A stretch of 64,000 bases of DNA from Podospora comata (Eukaryota; Ascomycota; Sordariomycetes; Sordariales; Podosporaceae). Below the pieces are notes generated by a model. The model worked only from the letters and a program-made list of their open reading frames with translations. It did not search any database and had not been told where the DNA came from. Location of the stretch: the NCBI GenBank assembly GCA_017354895.1, contig CP071494.1:2604001-2668000 (forward strand), read 5' to 3'. A program made the position numbers and the translations under genes. This document shows positions 33,400 through 46,000 of the stretch, in pieces (the first letter of the stretch is position 1; each line of letters starts with the position of its first letter).

Positions 33400-34842
33400 G
33401 ATTACTGGCAACGGAATGATTTGACGGACCACGAGGGTTGGTGGTGCAGAGGTCGAGGACTGTACCGAACTAGTGGCAACTGACTGCAGGTTGCAGCCGA
33501 ATTTTATGTCACCAGTAAAACGGGCTAGGGCCGACCGTTTAGGGAGTTCTCCTCGGTATCCGAAAGGCAGGGAGATGGCATTCAATGAGGAAGTCCAAGT
33601 TTGATGGTGTCGAACTGCGAGAATGGGTTGTCTGTAAATGCCGCTTTTGGTATGTGACGAGTCGCTCCGCAGTCAAGGAGAATTTTGACACGAGTGACTC
33701 CAAAGTTGTTCGCAAGATCACTTTAGATGGCGGCGTCTTGTTTGAGAAGGAGGTTGTGAGTGACACGTGATACTGCTCAATCGGTGTGCCGGCACAGGGT
33801 CAAATATCGAGATGACGATGACGATGACGCCGATGTTGTGGGAAAAGGATTTTGAGGGTCTTGATGCTGAAAAATTGAAGCAGACGGAGGAAAGGGTCTT
33901 CTTTTGCGTCAACCGAAGACGCCCGGGCTCAGTGTGGGCTAGCGAGGCCGGAGTTTTCGCCCAGGCCAAGGAGTCTGAGGGCTTTGATTCGGTAAAGGTT
34001 GAGAGATGGAGATGTCAGTCGGCCCACTGATTTGATTGATAAGATTATAGGATCGCGCTAGATCCAAAGCGGCCTAGCGAGGGGTGGTGGTGCCATGCTT
34101 GCGTCAAGGAACCCCACGGTCGAAAGCCGAGTGAGGGTCACCGCTTCGACAGCAGATCCCAACCGGAACACGGATAATCACACAGTCATCACTTCGGTCA
34201 CCACCGGAATCCGCTCGGTCTATCGCTTGATGATTCTGTGGTTCTCTGCTGAAGTTTTCTATTCAACATGGTAATTTTCCTTGGCGATTTGTCGAGCCGT
34301 TCAGTAGGCGAGCGATATCGGACATACTGCGACGTCTTTAAAAGACCATCAGCAACTAGCGCCCGGAAGTTCTGGTTCGCCCGGAAGGAAAGGCTGAAGA
34401 GGACACTCCTCGAGCTAATTGCTGCCCGTAAATCATGTGGGGGCTCTTGGAGCAAGCTTTGCCCAGGTGATTCAGGCGGGCTTCAAGAAGGCGTGTCTGA
34501 CTGAGGTCAACTCGAATTCTGTGTAGCTGTGTAAGAGAAGGGAGCTTGGGTCAATGCTGCCACCACAACTGAAAGAAAGCTGTATTGGCTACCAACATGA
34601 TTTGGGGAATACCAACTTGAGTGTCTCATCGTGCCATCTGATATTATCCTCATATTCACAATATGGCTGACCGTTAACTCCAAGCCGTCATCCAGAGTTG
34701 CAACGCACGGGCCCAGCGTCCGCCAAGACATGGAACATGTCCAGAAGCCCAGCATCGCGGTCCGAAGTACCATCAACATTCTGTCAACTAAAATCAGCCA
34801 ACTCCCACCTACCGTCGACCACAAAGAATAAAACCAACAAAA
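33400..34842. promoter_or_regulatory. Divergent 1.4-kb promoter region between hapX and COG2
   Basis: This contains the hapX leader and promoter and, at its right end, the COG2 promoter. GATAA cores occur near 34038-34043, 34172-34176 and (reverse) 34645-34650. In aspergilli the GATA factor SreA represses hapX, through a longer ATCWGATAA site; no full match to that site is seen here. Short frames are not convincing. Confidence 0.4.
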
Positions 34843-35841
34843 ATGGCCCAACTCGGCCTCCCCCCAAACTCCCGCCCAACATCCTCCTACTCAACCAACC
34901 TCAACCTCTACTCCCCCCCGTCCCCAAAATCCCAACTCCCCAGCCGCCGCTCCTCCCTCTCCTCCTCGGCCACCGACGACTTAGAAAACTCCTCCTCCCT
35001 TCCCTTCCCCGCCGCCCTCTCCCGTCGCGACTTTCTCGCTCCCGACTTCGACCCCGCAAGCTACCTCTCCACCCTTCACACCGGTGGCCCAGCCTCTCGG
35101 CATCAAACCCTCGAGGACCTGCGCTCTGAACTCCGCGATCGAAGCTCTGCTATCAGCGCCGAACTGCTTGAACTGGTCAACTCGAATTACACGGCCTTTC
35201 TCGGGCTAGGGGATGAGCTCAAGGGCGGGGAGGAGCGCGTCGAGGATGTGAGAGTAGCACTCTTAGGTTTCCGAAGAGCGGTAGAGGAGGTTCAGTCTAG
35301 GGTTAGGGAGCGGAGGGTGGAAGTAGGGGGGCTGAATCAGGAGTTGAGGGATGTCAAGGGGGCGGTGGAGACGGGCAGGAAGATGCTCGAGTTGGATGAG
35401 AGGGTGAGCGGATTGGAGAAGCGATTGGCGGTAGGAGGGACGGGGCAGCAGCAGCAGCAGCAGAAAAGGGATGGAGATAGCAGTGATGAGGAGAATTGGG
35501 ATGATGACGACGAGATTTTTGGGAGCGATGATGAGCAGACTCAGGACGAAGACGGTGTGGAGTTTGTCAGTAGCAGGCCGGCGAAGCTAGCTGCTTTGGC
35601 GAGGGAGTGTGTGTATGTGGATGGACTGGCCGAGGCCATTGGTAGGGATCTTCCGTTTGTGAAGAAGACTGACGAGAGGATATTTCGGTGTCGGAACACG
35701 ATACTGCTCGACTTGAGCACAGCCGTAAGAGAAGCACGGAAAGCTGGAGTCAAAGGTCAGGGGCGTGTTATCAAACTGTTGGCGATTTACGGGGCCTTGG
35801 ATGCGCAGGCGGAGGCTGTAAAGGTCCTGAGAGAGAAATGA
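34843..35841 (+). CDS. COG2: Conserved oligomeric Golgi complex subunit 2
   Basis: COG2 is part of lobe A of the COG tether, which guides retrograde vesicles within the Golgi. The product has 332 residues in one exon, the short form usual in fungi. After a Ser/Pro-rich start (1-60) comes the COG2 N-terminal signature: SRRDFLAPDFDPASYL, then the heptad-rich segment LEDLRSELRDRSSAISAELL and VNSNYTAFLGLGDELKGG. A long coiled coil runs to about residue 195, followed by a Gln run and an acidic insert (about 200-235), then a helical tail. Start at 34843 in AAAATGG. It converges with MRPL1, with only 143 nt between the stop codons, so the transcripts probably overlap at their 3' ends. Confidence 0.85.
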   Translation: MAQLGLPPNSRPTSSYSTNLNLYSPPSPKSQLPSRRSSLSSSATDDLENSSSLPFPAALSRRDFLAPDFDPASYLSTLHTGGPASRHQTLEDLRSELRDRSSAISAELLELVNSNYTAFLGLGDELKGGEERVEDVRVALLGFRRAVEEVQSRVRERRVEVGGLNQELRDVKGAVETGRKMLELDERVSGLEKRLAVGGTGQQQQQQKRDGDSSDEENWDDDDEIFGSDDEQTQDEDGVEFVSSRPAKLAALARECVYVDGLAEAIGRDLPFVKKTDERIFRCRNTILLDLSTAVREARKAGVKGQGRVIKLLAIYGALDAQAEAVKVLREK

Positions 35842-35984
35842 TGGTCTCAGTTCAAAATCCAGGGGGCATAAAAGGCGCAGAGCGACTGGCATCAAGATAC
35901 CCAATTTTCCAGGATTTTTTTTTAACTTCATACAAGGATTATGATACATGGCATACATCTAATATACATTGAAAAACAACAAAA

Positions 35985-36958
35985 CTACATGACAGTAGCC
36001 AGGTGTTCTGGCTTGACCTTGTCGTCTGTTGGGGCAAAGTTACCGTTCAAACTGATCCCTGGGCCATGCGTTGTGCTCAAAACAACCTCGTCAATAGCCT
36101 TGGGAATGTTGTCGTCCAGTTGGTTGATGTTGTCTTTGAGCTTGGACATGAACGCCTTGATGTTGTCGGCAAGCATTTTGGGGGAGAAACCGAGCTGGCC
36201 CACGGCCATTCTCACAACACCGCTTCTTTCTCTGTACTCATCCGCGCCAATCAACTCCTGCATCGTCTCCTTGATGTCGCTGGTAATGGTTCCACGTTTT
36301 GGGTTGGGCATCAGATTCTTGGGACCGAGAATTCTGGCGACCTGGGCTTTCTTCAGGGCTTCTTGGCTGTCGGTGTGGCAGATCAATTTGTTGAAGGCGA
36401 TCTCTCCTCGTCGGATGGCCTCGAATAAGCTCTCCTCACCCACCGCCACGGCACCAAGTTGTTGAGCCTCGGTCGCTAGGGCGCTGCCCTCGGGGCAGAT
36501 GACACCGATACGGGTATCGGTCTTGACTGGGAAGGGCAGACGAATGGCACTTCGGAGGACGGGACCGCTCTTCTGGGTCTTGACTTTGACGGCGAGGTCA
36601 TACTTGACGGTGGTAGGTGGACGTCCAACTTCGGCAGCGCGGAGGTACCTTTATGGACAGTAAGCGACAATACGCCGGCATGGGGTGACATTGGGAAGGA
36701 AGCTTACCTCATGGCATCGCAGAGTGTGAACTGCTCCATTGGTGAGAGATCATAGCTGCGGAATGTCTTATAGGTCTTCTTCTTCTTCACGGGCTTCTTG
36801 CGCATGCCTCCACCACCGCCACCAGACGCATGCCGGACCTGTGGTGTCGCAACCGATGGCACGAGGAATTTTGGTATTGTCGAGGCGACCGTTGGCCTGG
36901 CTGGTGTGGAAAGGCTGAGCCTTGCCAGAGAGGCAAGGCAATGATGTGTGGAAGCCAT
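35985..36958 (-). CDS. MRPL1: Mitochondrial large-subunit ribosomal protein uL1m
   Basis: This is the L1-stalk protein of the mitochondrial ribosome. Two exons, 36958..36708 and 36648..35985, are joined across a 59-nt intron (donor GTAAGC, acceptor AAAG). The product has 304 residues. The first 60 residues are basic and Ser/Ala-rich, as in a presequence, followed by a Gly run and the Lys-rich KKPVKKKKTYK. The L1 family core includes ILGPKNLMPNPKRGTIT, the best-known L1 signature. It is transcribed divergently from GUS1 across 340 nt, so two translation genes may share a promoter. The acceptor AAAG is not a pyrimidine-AG, but phase and the family sequence support it. Confidence 0.92.
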
Positions 36959-37298
36959 TGCGAGCTGTAGGACACAAACGGCGACGTCGTGAGCCTCCGC
37001 CTCTCTCTGTCGCTGTCGGTTGCGCTGCTTCAGAAAAAAGTTGGACCCCGGCCCGTTGAGGTTCGTTGCCTTGAATGTTAGGCTCAAACCAAATGTTCAG
37101 ACAAGGTCCTGAGAGCTTCGGTTTTCACCGCCTTACCAAAACCGTTGGCGCTCGCGGCAGAAACCCCGCGCTGGGACGGGTGAATGTGGGGCTTTTTTGC
37201 TGCCCCTCCAAAATCCCAGGTACCGAGACCATCATCGGTGACTGTTTTCTCATCACGTCCCCTATTCCTATACTCACCAACCTTACCCACCGTCCACC
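36959..37298. promoter_or_regulatory. Shared divergent promoter of MRPL1 and GUS1
   Basis: This is the 340 nt between two divergent start codons. No TATA box is obvious, as expected for housekeeping genes. I see no other feature. Confidence 0.6.
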
Positions 37299-39409
37299 AT
37301 GAAGCTGGAAGAGCTCCATCCCATTGAGGCCCTCCTCACGGCCGATTTCCGCTCAATCGAGCCTCGTCTTCAGTCCCTCGATAAGCATCTCATCCTCCGC
37401 ACCTACCTCCATGGCTACACTCTTAGCGAGCTGGACACCAAGGTCTGGCAGGCTCTCCGCGGCAACCGCGCCGCTTTCTCCTTTATCAAGCGCGGTAGTC
37501 TTGTCAACCTCGCTCGCTGGTTTGAGTTCATCGAGGTGATGCACCCTGAGATCCAGGACGAGATCAAGGCCAAGGATGCTGCTGCCAAGGCGAAGGTCGC
37601 TGCTGCCAGCAAGGCCGGTGGTTCTTATGCTCTTAATCTGCAGAATACAGGTAGGTTGATATAGACTGTCAAATGCGTATTGGACTCATTGTGCTAACAG
37701 ACATGAACAGACCAGGGCGTTGTTACCAGATTCTTGCCCGAGCCTTCGGGATACCTCCATATTGGACATGCCAAGGCAGCTCTTCTCTCCTGGTACTTTG
37801 CCCAGCAGTACAAGGGCCAGCTTCGCCTCCGTCTCGATGACACAAACCCCGACAAAGAGAAGGAGGAATACCAGGATGCCATCATCGAGGATCTTGCCAT
37901 GATGGGCATCAAGTGCGATACCCTCACCTACACCAGTGACTACTTTGATTATCTTTACGATATGGCGATCAAGATGATCAAGGAGGGACATGCCTATGCC
38001 GACGATACCGACCAGGAAACTATGCGCAACGAGAGATGGAACGGCATCGCTTCCAAGCGCCGCGAAACGCCAGTGGAAGAGAACTTGCGCATCTTCGAGG
38101 AGATGAAGAAGGGTTCCGAGGAAGGCGTCCGCTACTGCCTTCGCGCGAAGCTCTCGGTCGACAACCCCAACAAGGCCATGAGAGATCCTGTGATCTACCG
38201 TTGCAACGTGGACACGCCTCATCACCGCACCGGCACCAAATGGAAGATGTACCCCATGTACGATTTCGCTTGCCCTGGTGAGTTTTGTCACTTTTCTTTT
38301 GACCTCTTCTGACCTTCCCTTTCGTCGTTGGGGCCGTTGAGATGAGAAAGACGTGATATTGATAGCACCTGCAGTTGTCGACAGCTACGAGGGCGTCACC
38401 CACGCCTTGAGGTCCACAGAGTACACCGACCGCAACCCTCAGTACGCCTGGTTCCAGAAGACCCTGCAGATCCGCAAGGTCCATATGTGGGATTTTGCGC
38501 GCATGAACTTCGTCAAGACTTTCCTCTCCAAGCGCAAGCTTGCCAAGCTCGTTGATACTGGAAAGGTTTGGGGATGGGATGACCCCCGCATGCCCACCAT
38601 TCGTGGTGTCAGGAGAAGAGGAATGGGCATCGAGGCTCTGCGCGAATTCATTATTGCTCAGGTATTTCTCTGGTCTTTTATCTCCGCCGTCGCAAAAATT
38701 AACAGCAAAACAGGGACCTAGCCGCAACGTTGTTACCATGGACTGGACCAAGTTCTGGGCTACCAACAAGAAGCACATTGATCCTATCGCTCCCCGCCAC
38801 ACTGCTCTCCTGAAGAAGGATATTGTCAAGGTGCCCGTCACAGGCGCCGAAGCTCCTGCTCAGCCCTTCCAGGAGGACAGACCCAAGCATCCCAAGAACA
38901 AGGATATCGGTACCAAGAAGGTGGCGTTTGGTCCCGAGATTCTGCTTGATCAAGCCGATGCCAAGAGCTTCAAGGAAGGCGAGGAGATCACTCTCATGGC
39001 TTGGGGCAATGCCTTTGTTCGCAACATTGCTGAGGGTGACCCCATCACCTCGTTGACATGCGAGCTCAACGTGGCAAAGGGCGATGTCAAGACGACGGAG
39101 AAGAAGGTTACCTGGCTCGCTTCTAGCCAGACTCTTGTGTCTGCCGAGCTTTGGGACTTTGACTACCTTATCACCAAGGACACGCTGCAGGAGGAAGACA
39201 ACATGGAGGACTTCCTGAACCCCAGCACCTCTACTATGGAGGAGGCGTTCTGTGATGAAGCTACGGCCCAGCTCAAGAAGAACGACATCATCCAGCTGGA
39301 GAGGCGTGGTTACTACCGTGTGGACAAGGGTCTCGATGACTGGAAGGAGGGTGAGGAGAAGAGGCTTGTCCTCTTCAACATCCCGACTGGCAAGACTGGA
39401 TCCAAGTAA
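37299..39409 (+). CDS. GUS1: Glutamyl-tRNA synthetase, cytosolic
   Basis: It charges tRNA-Glu in the cytosol. Four exons: 37299-37650, 37711-38277, 38375-38661, 38714-39409; introns are 60, 97 and 52 nt and phases agree. The product has 633 residues. An N-terminal GST-like domain (about 1-110), the contact site for the Arc1-type cofactor in yeast, ends in an Ala/Lys-rich linker. The class I HIGH motif is at 134-137 within [14 protein letters not shown]. The KMSKS-type motif is seen as [10 protein letters not shown]. The class-specific segment [18 protein letters not shown] and the C-terminal beta-barrel anticodon domain are intact. The [14 protein letters not shown] string fits GluRS rather than GlnRS. 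Confidence 0.95.
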
Positions 39410-40256
39410 GGTTGTATGTTCTGCTGTCGGTTTGTGATGGGAAAGTTTGATAGAATACTAGATGTTTCCTACAAGACTGGCTTGTCCTGTGTGTTGGCGT
39501 CAACATGCAACTGCTGGAGTGTAGTGGTGAATAGTATCACTTTGGAGAGCAAAATAAACATCTGACAGGGCAACGGATAGGGGCTGGAGCTTGATGCATG
39601 CGCCCTGTGCCGAAAACCGTCTTGGTGTGCCGAAGGCCGTCTTGGCAACTTGGCAGATTCGTAGGCGAAAATGCGATACGCCATCCGTTTTTTTTCAGAC
39701 TCGTCTTGGGGTAAGATGGTGCAACTCATGTTTGACCCAGGTCTGATCCATCGAATTCTCACAAACTGTCTTGAAGTCCTTGTTGAGCTGGTTTGACATT
39801 GCACCTGGACCTTGAAGCTTTGGGAGCTTGGGAGCTTTGTTAGAGCAAATAGCTAGAGAAAATCTCGGATCCACCCGGCTACACCAGATTAGCGAGAGCT
39901 CGATGCTCCATCGTCGATCAAGGTTAGTGCTTGGCACCTGCCCCCCCAATCACATTCTTTACGTCATCCTCCACATCCAAGACATTCCACCAAGTCGACG
40001 GCTGGCCGCAGCCCTGTCACGCTGTCAAACAAGCCCAATTTTATCTGCACGACCTTGGGATTTTTATCCATTTCTCCAACTTCTTCCTGTCTTCTTTTTC
40101 TTTCCGCAACTTCAACGAGGACTCAACGGCTGCCTCTCTCATACTGCGCTCGCAGGTCGAACCAGCTCTTAGCTATTGATAGCTATTAGAAGCTAAGGTA
40201 CCTTGATTGGAACAACAGCACGCACAACAAACCTCTCGCCAAACCGGCAACGCAAA
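39410..40256. other. Spacer between GUS1 and PNS1
   Basis: This contains the GUS1 3' end and the PNS1 promoter with a pyrimidine-rich leader (about 40070-40110). A 20-nt near-repeat (GTGCCGAAAACCGTCTTGG / GTGCCGAAGGCCGTCTTGG) lies at about 39606-39643. I see no gene. Confidence 0.5.
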
Positions 40257-42047
40257 ATGGCCTACCAGGGCGGTGAAGCCGCTAATTACTACAGCCCACC
40301 TCATGGCGGTGGTGGTGGGCCGCAGTATCCCCCTCCGAACAACTCGTACGAAATGCAGCAACCGCAGAATGGATACTACAACCGACCTCCTCCGCCGCCT
40401 CCTCCTCCTGCTGGGGGTGGGGGGTATAGTAACGTGCCGATGAACGATGGGGGGTATCACAATGCGTATGGGGCGCCACCGCCTCCACCGCCGCCGACTG
40501 GACCAGATGGGAAGATGGGACCTCCCCCGAGTTATGACGAGGTTTTTGCGGTGCAGAAGCCAAAGTGGAATGATTTGTGGGCGGGGGTGTTGTTTTTGGC
40601 GACTTGTGCTGGGTTTGTGGCTGTTAGTGCTATTTCGATTCAGGGCTATGGTATGTATTGGTATAATGGATGATTGGGGGTTTTATGGCTGACATTTTGG
40701 GGGTGTAGCTGCGACTCGTAATATCAACTCGGGCGGCCTCAATGGGCAGCGGAACAGATTCGGGTTGACGACGCATACGATTTGGCTGTTTGGCTGGGTG
40801 CTCATAACGGCTATTGTGCTCAGCTACGGGTACATGTGGGTTGCGAGGAAGTTTACGAAGCAGTTCATCTGGATTACGGGGATCCTCAACGTTGTGCTTG
40901 GTTTTGCGACGGCCTTGTATATGCTGTCGAGAAAGTACTACTCTGGCGGGATCGTGTTTTTGATCTTTGCCATTTTTCAGCTGATCTGCTTTATCAGCTG
41001 GCGGTCCCGGATTCCGTTCAGCGTGTTGATGCTGCAGACGGCCATTGATGTGGCCAAGAATTTTGGGCATGTTTATCTTGTCAGCGCGATTGGCGGGCTG
41101 TTGGCTACGTTGTTTGCGGCGTGGTTTTCGGTGACGCTGGTTAGTGTCTATGTCAAGTATCAGCCGGATCCGAATAACCCGGCTTGTAGGCAGGGCGCGG
41201 GGGGATGTTCGAGTGGAAAGGTGATTGGGCTGATTGCGTTTATTACTTTTGCGGCGTATTGGATTTCGGAGTGGTTGAAGAACACGATTCATACTACTAT
41301 TGCGGGGGTTTATGGGTCGTGGTATTTCAACTCGAGGAACTTTCCAACGGGGGTGACGAGGGGGGCGTTGAAGAGGTGCTTGACGTATAGCTTTGGGAGT
41401 ATCAGCTTGGGGAGCTTGGTGGTGGCTATTATCAATTTCCTGAGGCAGTTGGCGTCTGTGGCGAGGGCTCAGGCGTCATCGGATGGGGATATTTTGGGGA
41501 TGATCTTGTGGTGTATTGTGGGGTGTCTTATTGGGTTGTTGGACTGGGCGGTTCAGTTCTTGAATCGGTACGCTTTTGCGCACATTGCGCTTTATGGGAA
41601 GGCGTATGTGCCGGCGGCGAAGGATACTTGGAAGTATGTACACTCTTTTCCCCTTTTGTCTTCTGTGGAGTTTACTAACGACCATGAAACAGGATGATCA
41701 AGGACCGCGGTATCGACGCCCTTGTCAACGAATGCCTCATCGGCCCTGTCCTCGGCATGGGCGCCATGTTTGTCGGGTACGCCACCGCGCTGATGGCCTA
41801 TTGCTACATGGTCTTCACCAACCCCTCGTACAACTCTGGCGGGGGCTTCACGCCGGTGGTGGTTGCGTTTGCCTTCTTGATCGGGTTGCAGATCTGCAAT
41901 GTGTTTACCACCCCGCTCAGCAGCGGTATCGACACCATCTTCGTGGCTAGCGCTTGGGACCCCGAGGTCATGATCCGGGATCATCCGGATTTGTATCACA
42001 GGATGGTGGCGGTTTACCCTGAGGTACAGCAGGCTATTCACGCTTGA
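40257..42047 (+). CDS. PNS1: Choline-transporter-like membrane protein PNS1
   Basis: This is a multi-pass plasma-membrane protein of the CTL/SLC44 family; its exact cargo in fungi is unsettled. Exons: 40257-40650, 40709-41633, 41693-42047, with introns of 58 and 59 nt. The product has 557 residues. A long cytosolic N-tail rich in Gly, Tyr, Asn and two poly-proline runs ends with PPPSYDEVF. About ten hydrophobic segments follow, starting with WAGVLFLATCAGFVAVSAI. The CTL signatures near the C-terminal half are present: HTTIAGVYGSWYF, then ALKRCLTYSFGSISLGSLVVA, LLDWAVQFLNRYAFAHIALYG and the final VMIRDHPDLYHRM. Start at 40257 (AAAATGG). Confidence 0.94.
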
Positions 42048-43041
42048 GCGAACGTGGAAACGTTTGGGCAAAGGAGTAGGGAGTTTAGTGTTATATCATA
42101 AGGGAAGAGCGACCAGAATGGAAGGGGGGGTGGTGGTGATAGTGCTAATGTGAAAGTGTTGCTAGAAAGTAATGGTAATAAGTCGATTGACGTTCACTGT
42201 TGTTCTATGATGCCTTGTCTAGCCAACAGAGGATAGTCCCGGCTCTACATGCCCGAGGCATATTCCAACCGCTTTGTTTCCCGCACAGCATGGGTCTGAT
42301 ACTGCTTCTTCTCACTCCAGCTTTGACTGGTTCTTCCTCCGTTCCAGCAGCCTCTTTTCCCGCTTTTCTGCCGCTATAAATTCAGGGCCGAAATACGTAG
42401 GAAGTGGGTGGGGGAGGTGGGGGTCGGTTGAAATATCAATCAAGAGATCCAACACCTTGTCATCTTTGTCACTGTCAAAAGGAGAAGAGCCTTCAAAGAA
42501 AAAGTGGCCTCGTTTTCCGGAACATGAAACCTGTTAAACGGATAGCCCAGCTAACTTAGGAAAGCCCCAGAAGAGCCAGCCCAGATCTCAACCACTACGT
42601 TTGTAACGCGGGTTATATCCAAAACGGCAGAACGTCCTGGCCATTTAAACTCGAATCCTAGCGCCCGTGAAGCCTGAGAGTGTCGTGGCCTATGAGGACT
42701 ACGTTGTGGTGTTGGGGGATGTGGGATTCAATAGCTCACGGATATGAAACTGAGATTGTTTGCCTATGAAAGTCTGAAATTGAATCTGGTCATATGGCGT
42801 TCTTATACAGACTGTGATATATAGTCAAAGCTAAACAAGACGTGATCAATAGGTAGTTTAGTGTCATCTATCTTCTCGATTCTTTGCTTTGATCAGACCC
42901 AATCCCTATTCTACGATCCACGACGTGGATGCGGGCATGCAGTTGCCATAACCACATATGCAAAAGGATCGAATACAAACAAAAGAAGCATAGTCAAATA
43001 TCATCAGAAGCTACCTCTGATACAAACATTTGTACACCCAA
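42048..43041. other. Convergent spacer between PNS1 and the VIT-vWA gene
   Basis: This is about 1 kb holding two 3' ends. I see no gene, repeat or RNA. Confidence 0.5.
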
Positions 43042-46000
43042 TTAAACGACCGAGCCTTTTCCTGCCACTTGACTGTTGCCTTGAGCCTCGCCTGTACCAA
43101 CCTCGAGCTCCACACCCACCTCATCCCAATCTTGCTCTCCCTCAAGAACTTCAGACTCCGCAGTCATCCTAGCCGCAGTGTCTACGGTCTTCGACACCGC
43201 AAATTGAACCTCAAAACTGCGCGCATTCACATAGAGAGGAGCTGCCAGACTATCCTGCCGTGATTTATACCCATGAATTTTGGCACCCTCCAGAGCAGCC
43301 TTCATCTCGTCAAACGCGTCATACCGCCGGTCGATACGCCCCCCTAGATACGACTTTGCCTTCCTAATCATCAAAACCCACAGACGCCGCTTGGAGGCAA
43401 AGTCCCGCTCGAGAAGCACCCAAACGGCAATAGTGAAGAGGATCCTTTCTTTCAGGGCCATGTCCTTACCAAACATGTGGTCTTTGTCGTGTTTATCCCG
43501 GAGAGTACGTAGCCTCTTGGTAATTTCTTTCCCCAGTATATCACGGAGGAGGACGACATCTTCGTTGTGTTGGCCTTTGTTGTGTTTAGACAAGAGATTG
43601 CCTGGACCCTTGGTGGTTTCTTCCTCGAGGAAATCCCGCAGAAGAATGACCTGTTCACCGTGTCGGCCCTCTTCTTCCCCTGGAATGGTGATAATAGAAG
43701 GGTGAAGATCATTGATTTGGCCGGTTTGGACTGAGTAACCTCTGGCAAAATACCCCTCGGCGGATTGGAACCTGAGAAATTCAGAAATGATGCGGTTGTC
43801 TGTCCATGGCTTATTGTCGCCACTCTTGGGTTGTGTAACTCTTTCGTGCTCATCTCTCACCCTGCGACGCCTCCACCGCCTCACCGTCCCCTCTGGGCTC
43901 TCCTCGATCTTCGCTTTAGCCTCCTCGTACGCCCCACGCGCGTACATTGGGTCCGTTGGAAGTGAATCGGGAGAAGGTTTGCCCCAATGGACATCGGTAT
44001 ACAAATCGATCGCCTGATCGTCTTCGGACTCCAAGTTATAATTCGGACCGGGCGCCGGTTTAGCTAGTATATTTGGGATCTCTTCAATATTCACATCAGG
44101 TGCGTAAGTTGGACTGCTTGCCTGGGGTAATGTCGGCCCACATCTCAACTTCTCGAGCATGGCGTCCATCGGAGGTAAATCAGACGAAGGTGCCCACGGA
44201 GGAAGAGACGCCGAGAATCCGATCGCGTCACCCTCTTCCGACTCCCAGCTATATGTCTGGTCGCGTTGTTGTGGACGCGAGGAGGAGGCAATAGAGCTAT
44301 AGCAGCAGGATTGTGGTTGAGCTTGTATACTTTTGTGCTCTTGACTTTTCGGATCAAGTACTTGGTCGAACACCCATTCGTCTTCACTGGGTATGGCCGT
44401 TCTGTGCTGCGGTATTCCACCTGAGAGGCGAGGCATTCTCGGTTTAAATATACCTTCTAATCCGTTGTCAGGAACACTGGTATTGTTCGTCTCTGAAACA
44501 TCTGCATCGGTGTCGTCGAACTCGAAGATAGAGCCAGGATCCCTCGGAGGATCTCCAGAAAGAGATCCCAGGATGGGGCTCTCATTTGAAGCGCCCGCCC
44601 CTCGCGCAATATCGCTCTGTTTCTTGAGAGTATTACCTTCAGGGTCTGCAACGCCAGTGGACTTCCGCATCTTGAGGGAGATTAGGTGGTCAGGTGCAAC
44701 GACAGACTGTGGGTATTCAACCAGTCGTAATTTTCTCCCGTTCGAGGAAGGACGTCTTGAAAGTCGCAGCCCTGGAGGTCTCATAGGGTTGCTCAGTACA
44801 GAAAAGCTAGGAGGCATAGCCCTTTGCAAGTATCCCCCGGTTGGAAGTCCGAGCAAGTCGTCTGAGTTCCTGGGTGTAGAGACAAGCTCCCCAACTAGAA
44901 GCAAGCCAGAGGCAGGCACCGACGTTTTATCACTATCGACCATAGTAACGCCAGCAATCGGCCCGTGTGATTGCAACAAGTCATCTCCAGGCTCATCAAC
45001 AGCCTCAGCACCGCCTTCTGCGCACCAAATATCATCCGGCTCAGCAGGACAGAGCTCCTCTTTCAGAAAGAAGCTTGTCCATTTGGAAACAAGTGACCAT
45101 TTGCAGCCAATCTTCTCCGCCTCCTTTCGTACTCTATTTCTCTCGTCCCAAGAGCCAGGATAGGGGCAAGTAGAGCCCAGGTGAATATGGCTCTGACCTC
45201 GCTCCAGATCATTGAGCAGTGAGCGGGCGGCAAGCCGATGAATTGTTATGCTTGGCTTTTCGAGAAGCGTCACAGGAACATGGAAGGTCTTGGTCCTGTG
45301 GGAAGTATCGGCTTTGAGTGTAACGTCGGTGATGCTCTCGGATGATTTGAAGGAATCAAAGAGGAAAAAGATCCGGCTTCTGTTGAACGGGCTGAGCGTG
45401 GATATGTCTGCTGGAGATTGCTCGGCGTTGTGCATACTGGAAGCTGTCGGACGGTCAGTAAAATGGTGCAAAGTATCTGAGAGACGAGCTGTTGTGTAAA
45501 TACCTTGCTTGCTGCCATCACCCCTCATGATATTGACCTCCAAATGCATAGGCCCCAAGTGATCGGTCATCAGTGCTGCCTCTGCCATGCTGACAATCCT
45601 ATCCTCCCAATCCCCTTCGCTCGCCTCTCGAACCACTTCGGCATATCCTCCACCAACCTTGGCGATGCCCTCAACCAAGGCATGGGAGACTGCTGGACCA
45701 ATACCTAAAGCAAAGAACCGTATACCCCCTTCAGTCAAGTCCCTCTGTTTCCGAATGTACTCGAGGGTTTCGTCCAGGCGCCATGTCTCTCCGTCAGTCA
45801 AAATGATGATGTCTGTAGGCAGTCTTTTGTCACGCGCAGTCACGATGGCCTGGACTGCGGGAAGCAGTTCAGTACCCCCCATGTTGGCATGGAAGTTGGT
45901 GTCAACCCATGAAGAAGCGGATTGATACGATGCTTCGCCATAATCCACCGAATGAGGCTGCCACGACTTGTAACTTGAGCCAAAACACCACACATTGAAC

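Noticed and set aside
33400-34800. SreA binding site (ATCWGATAA) upstream of hapX
   Set aside because: Only GATAA cores are present; no match to the full site was found by eye on either strand.
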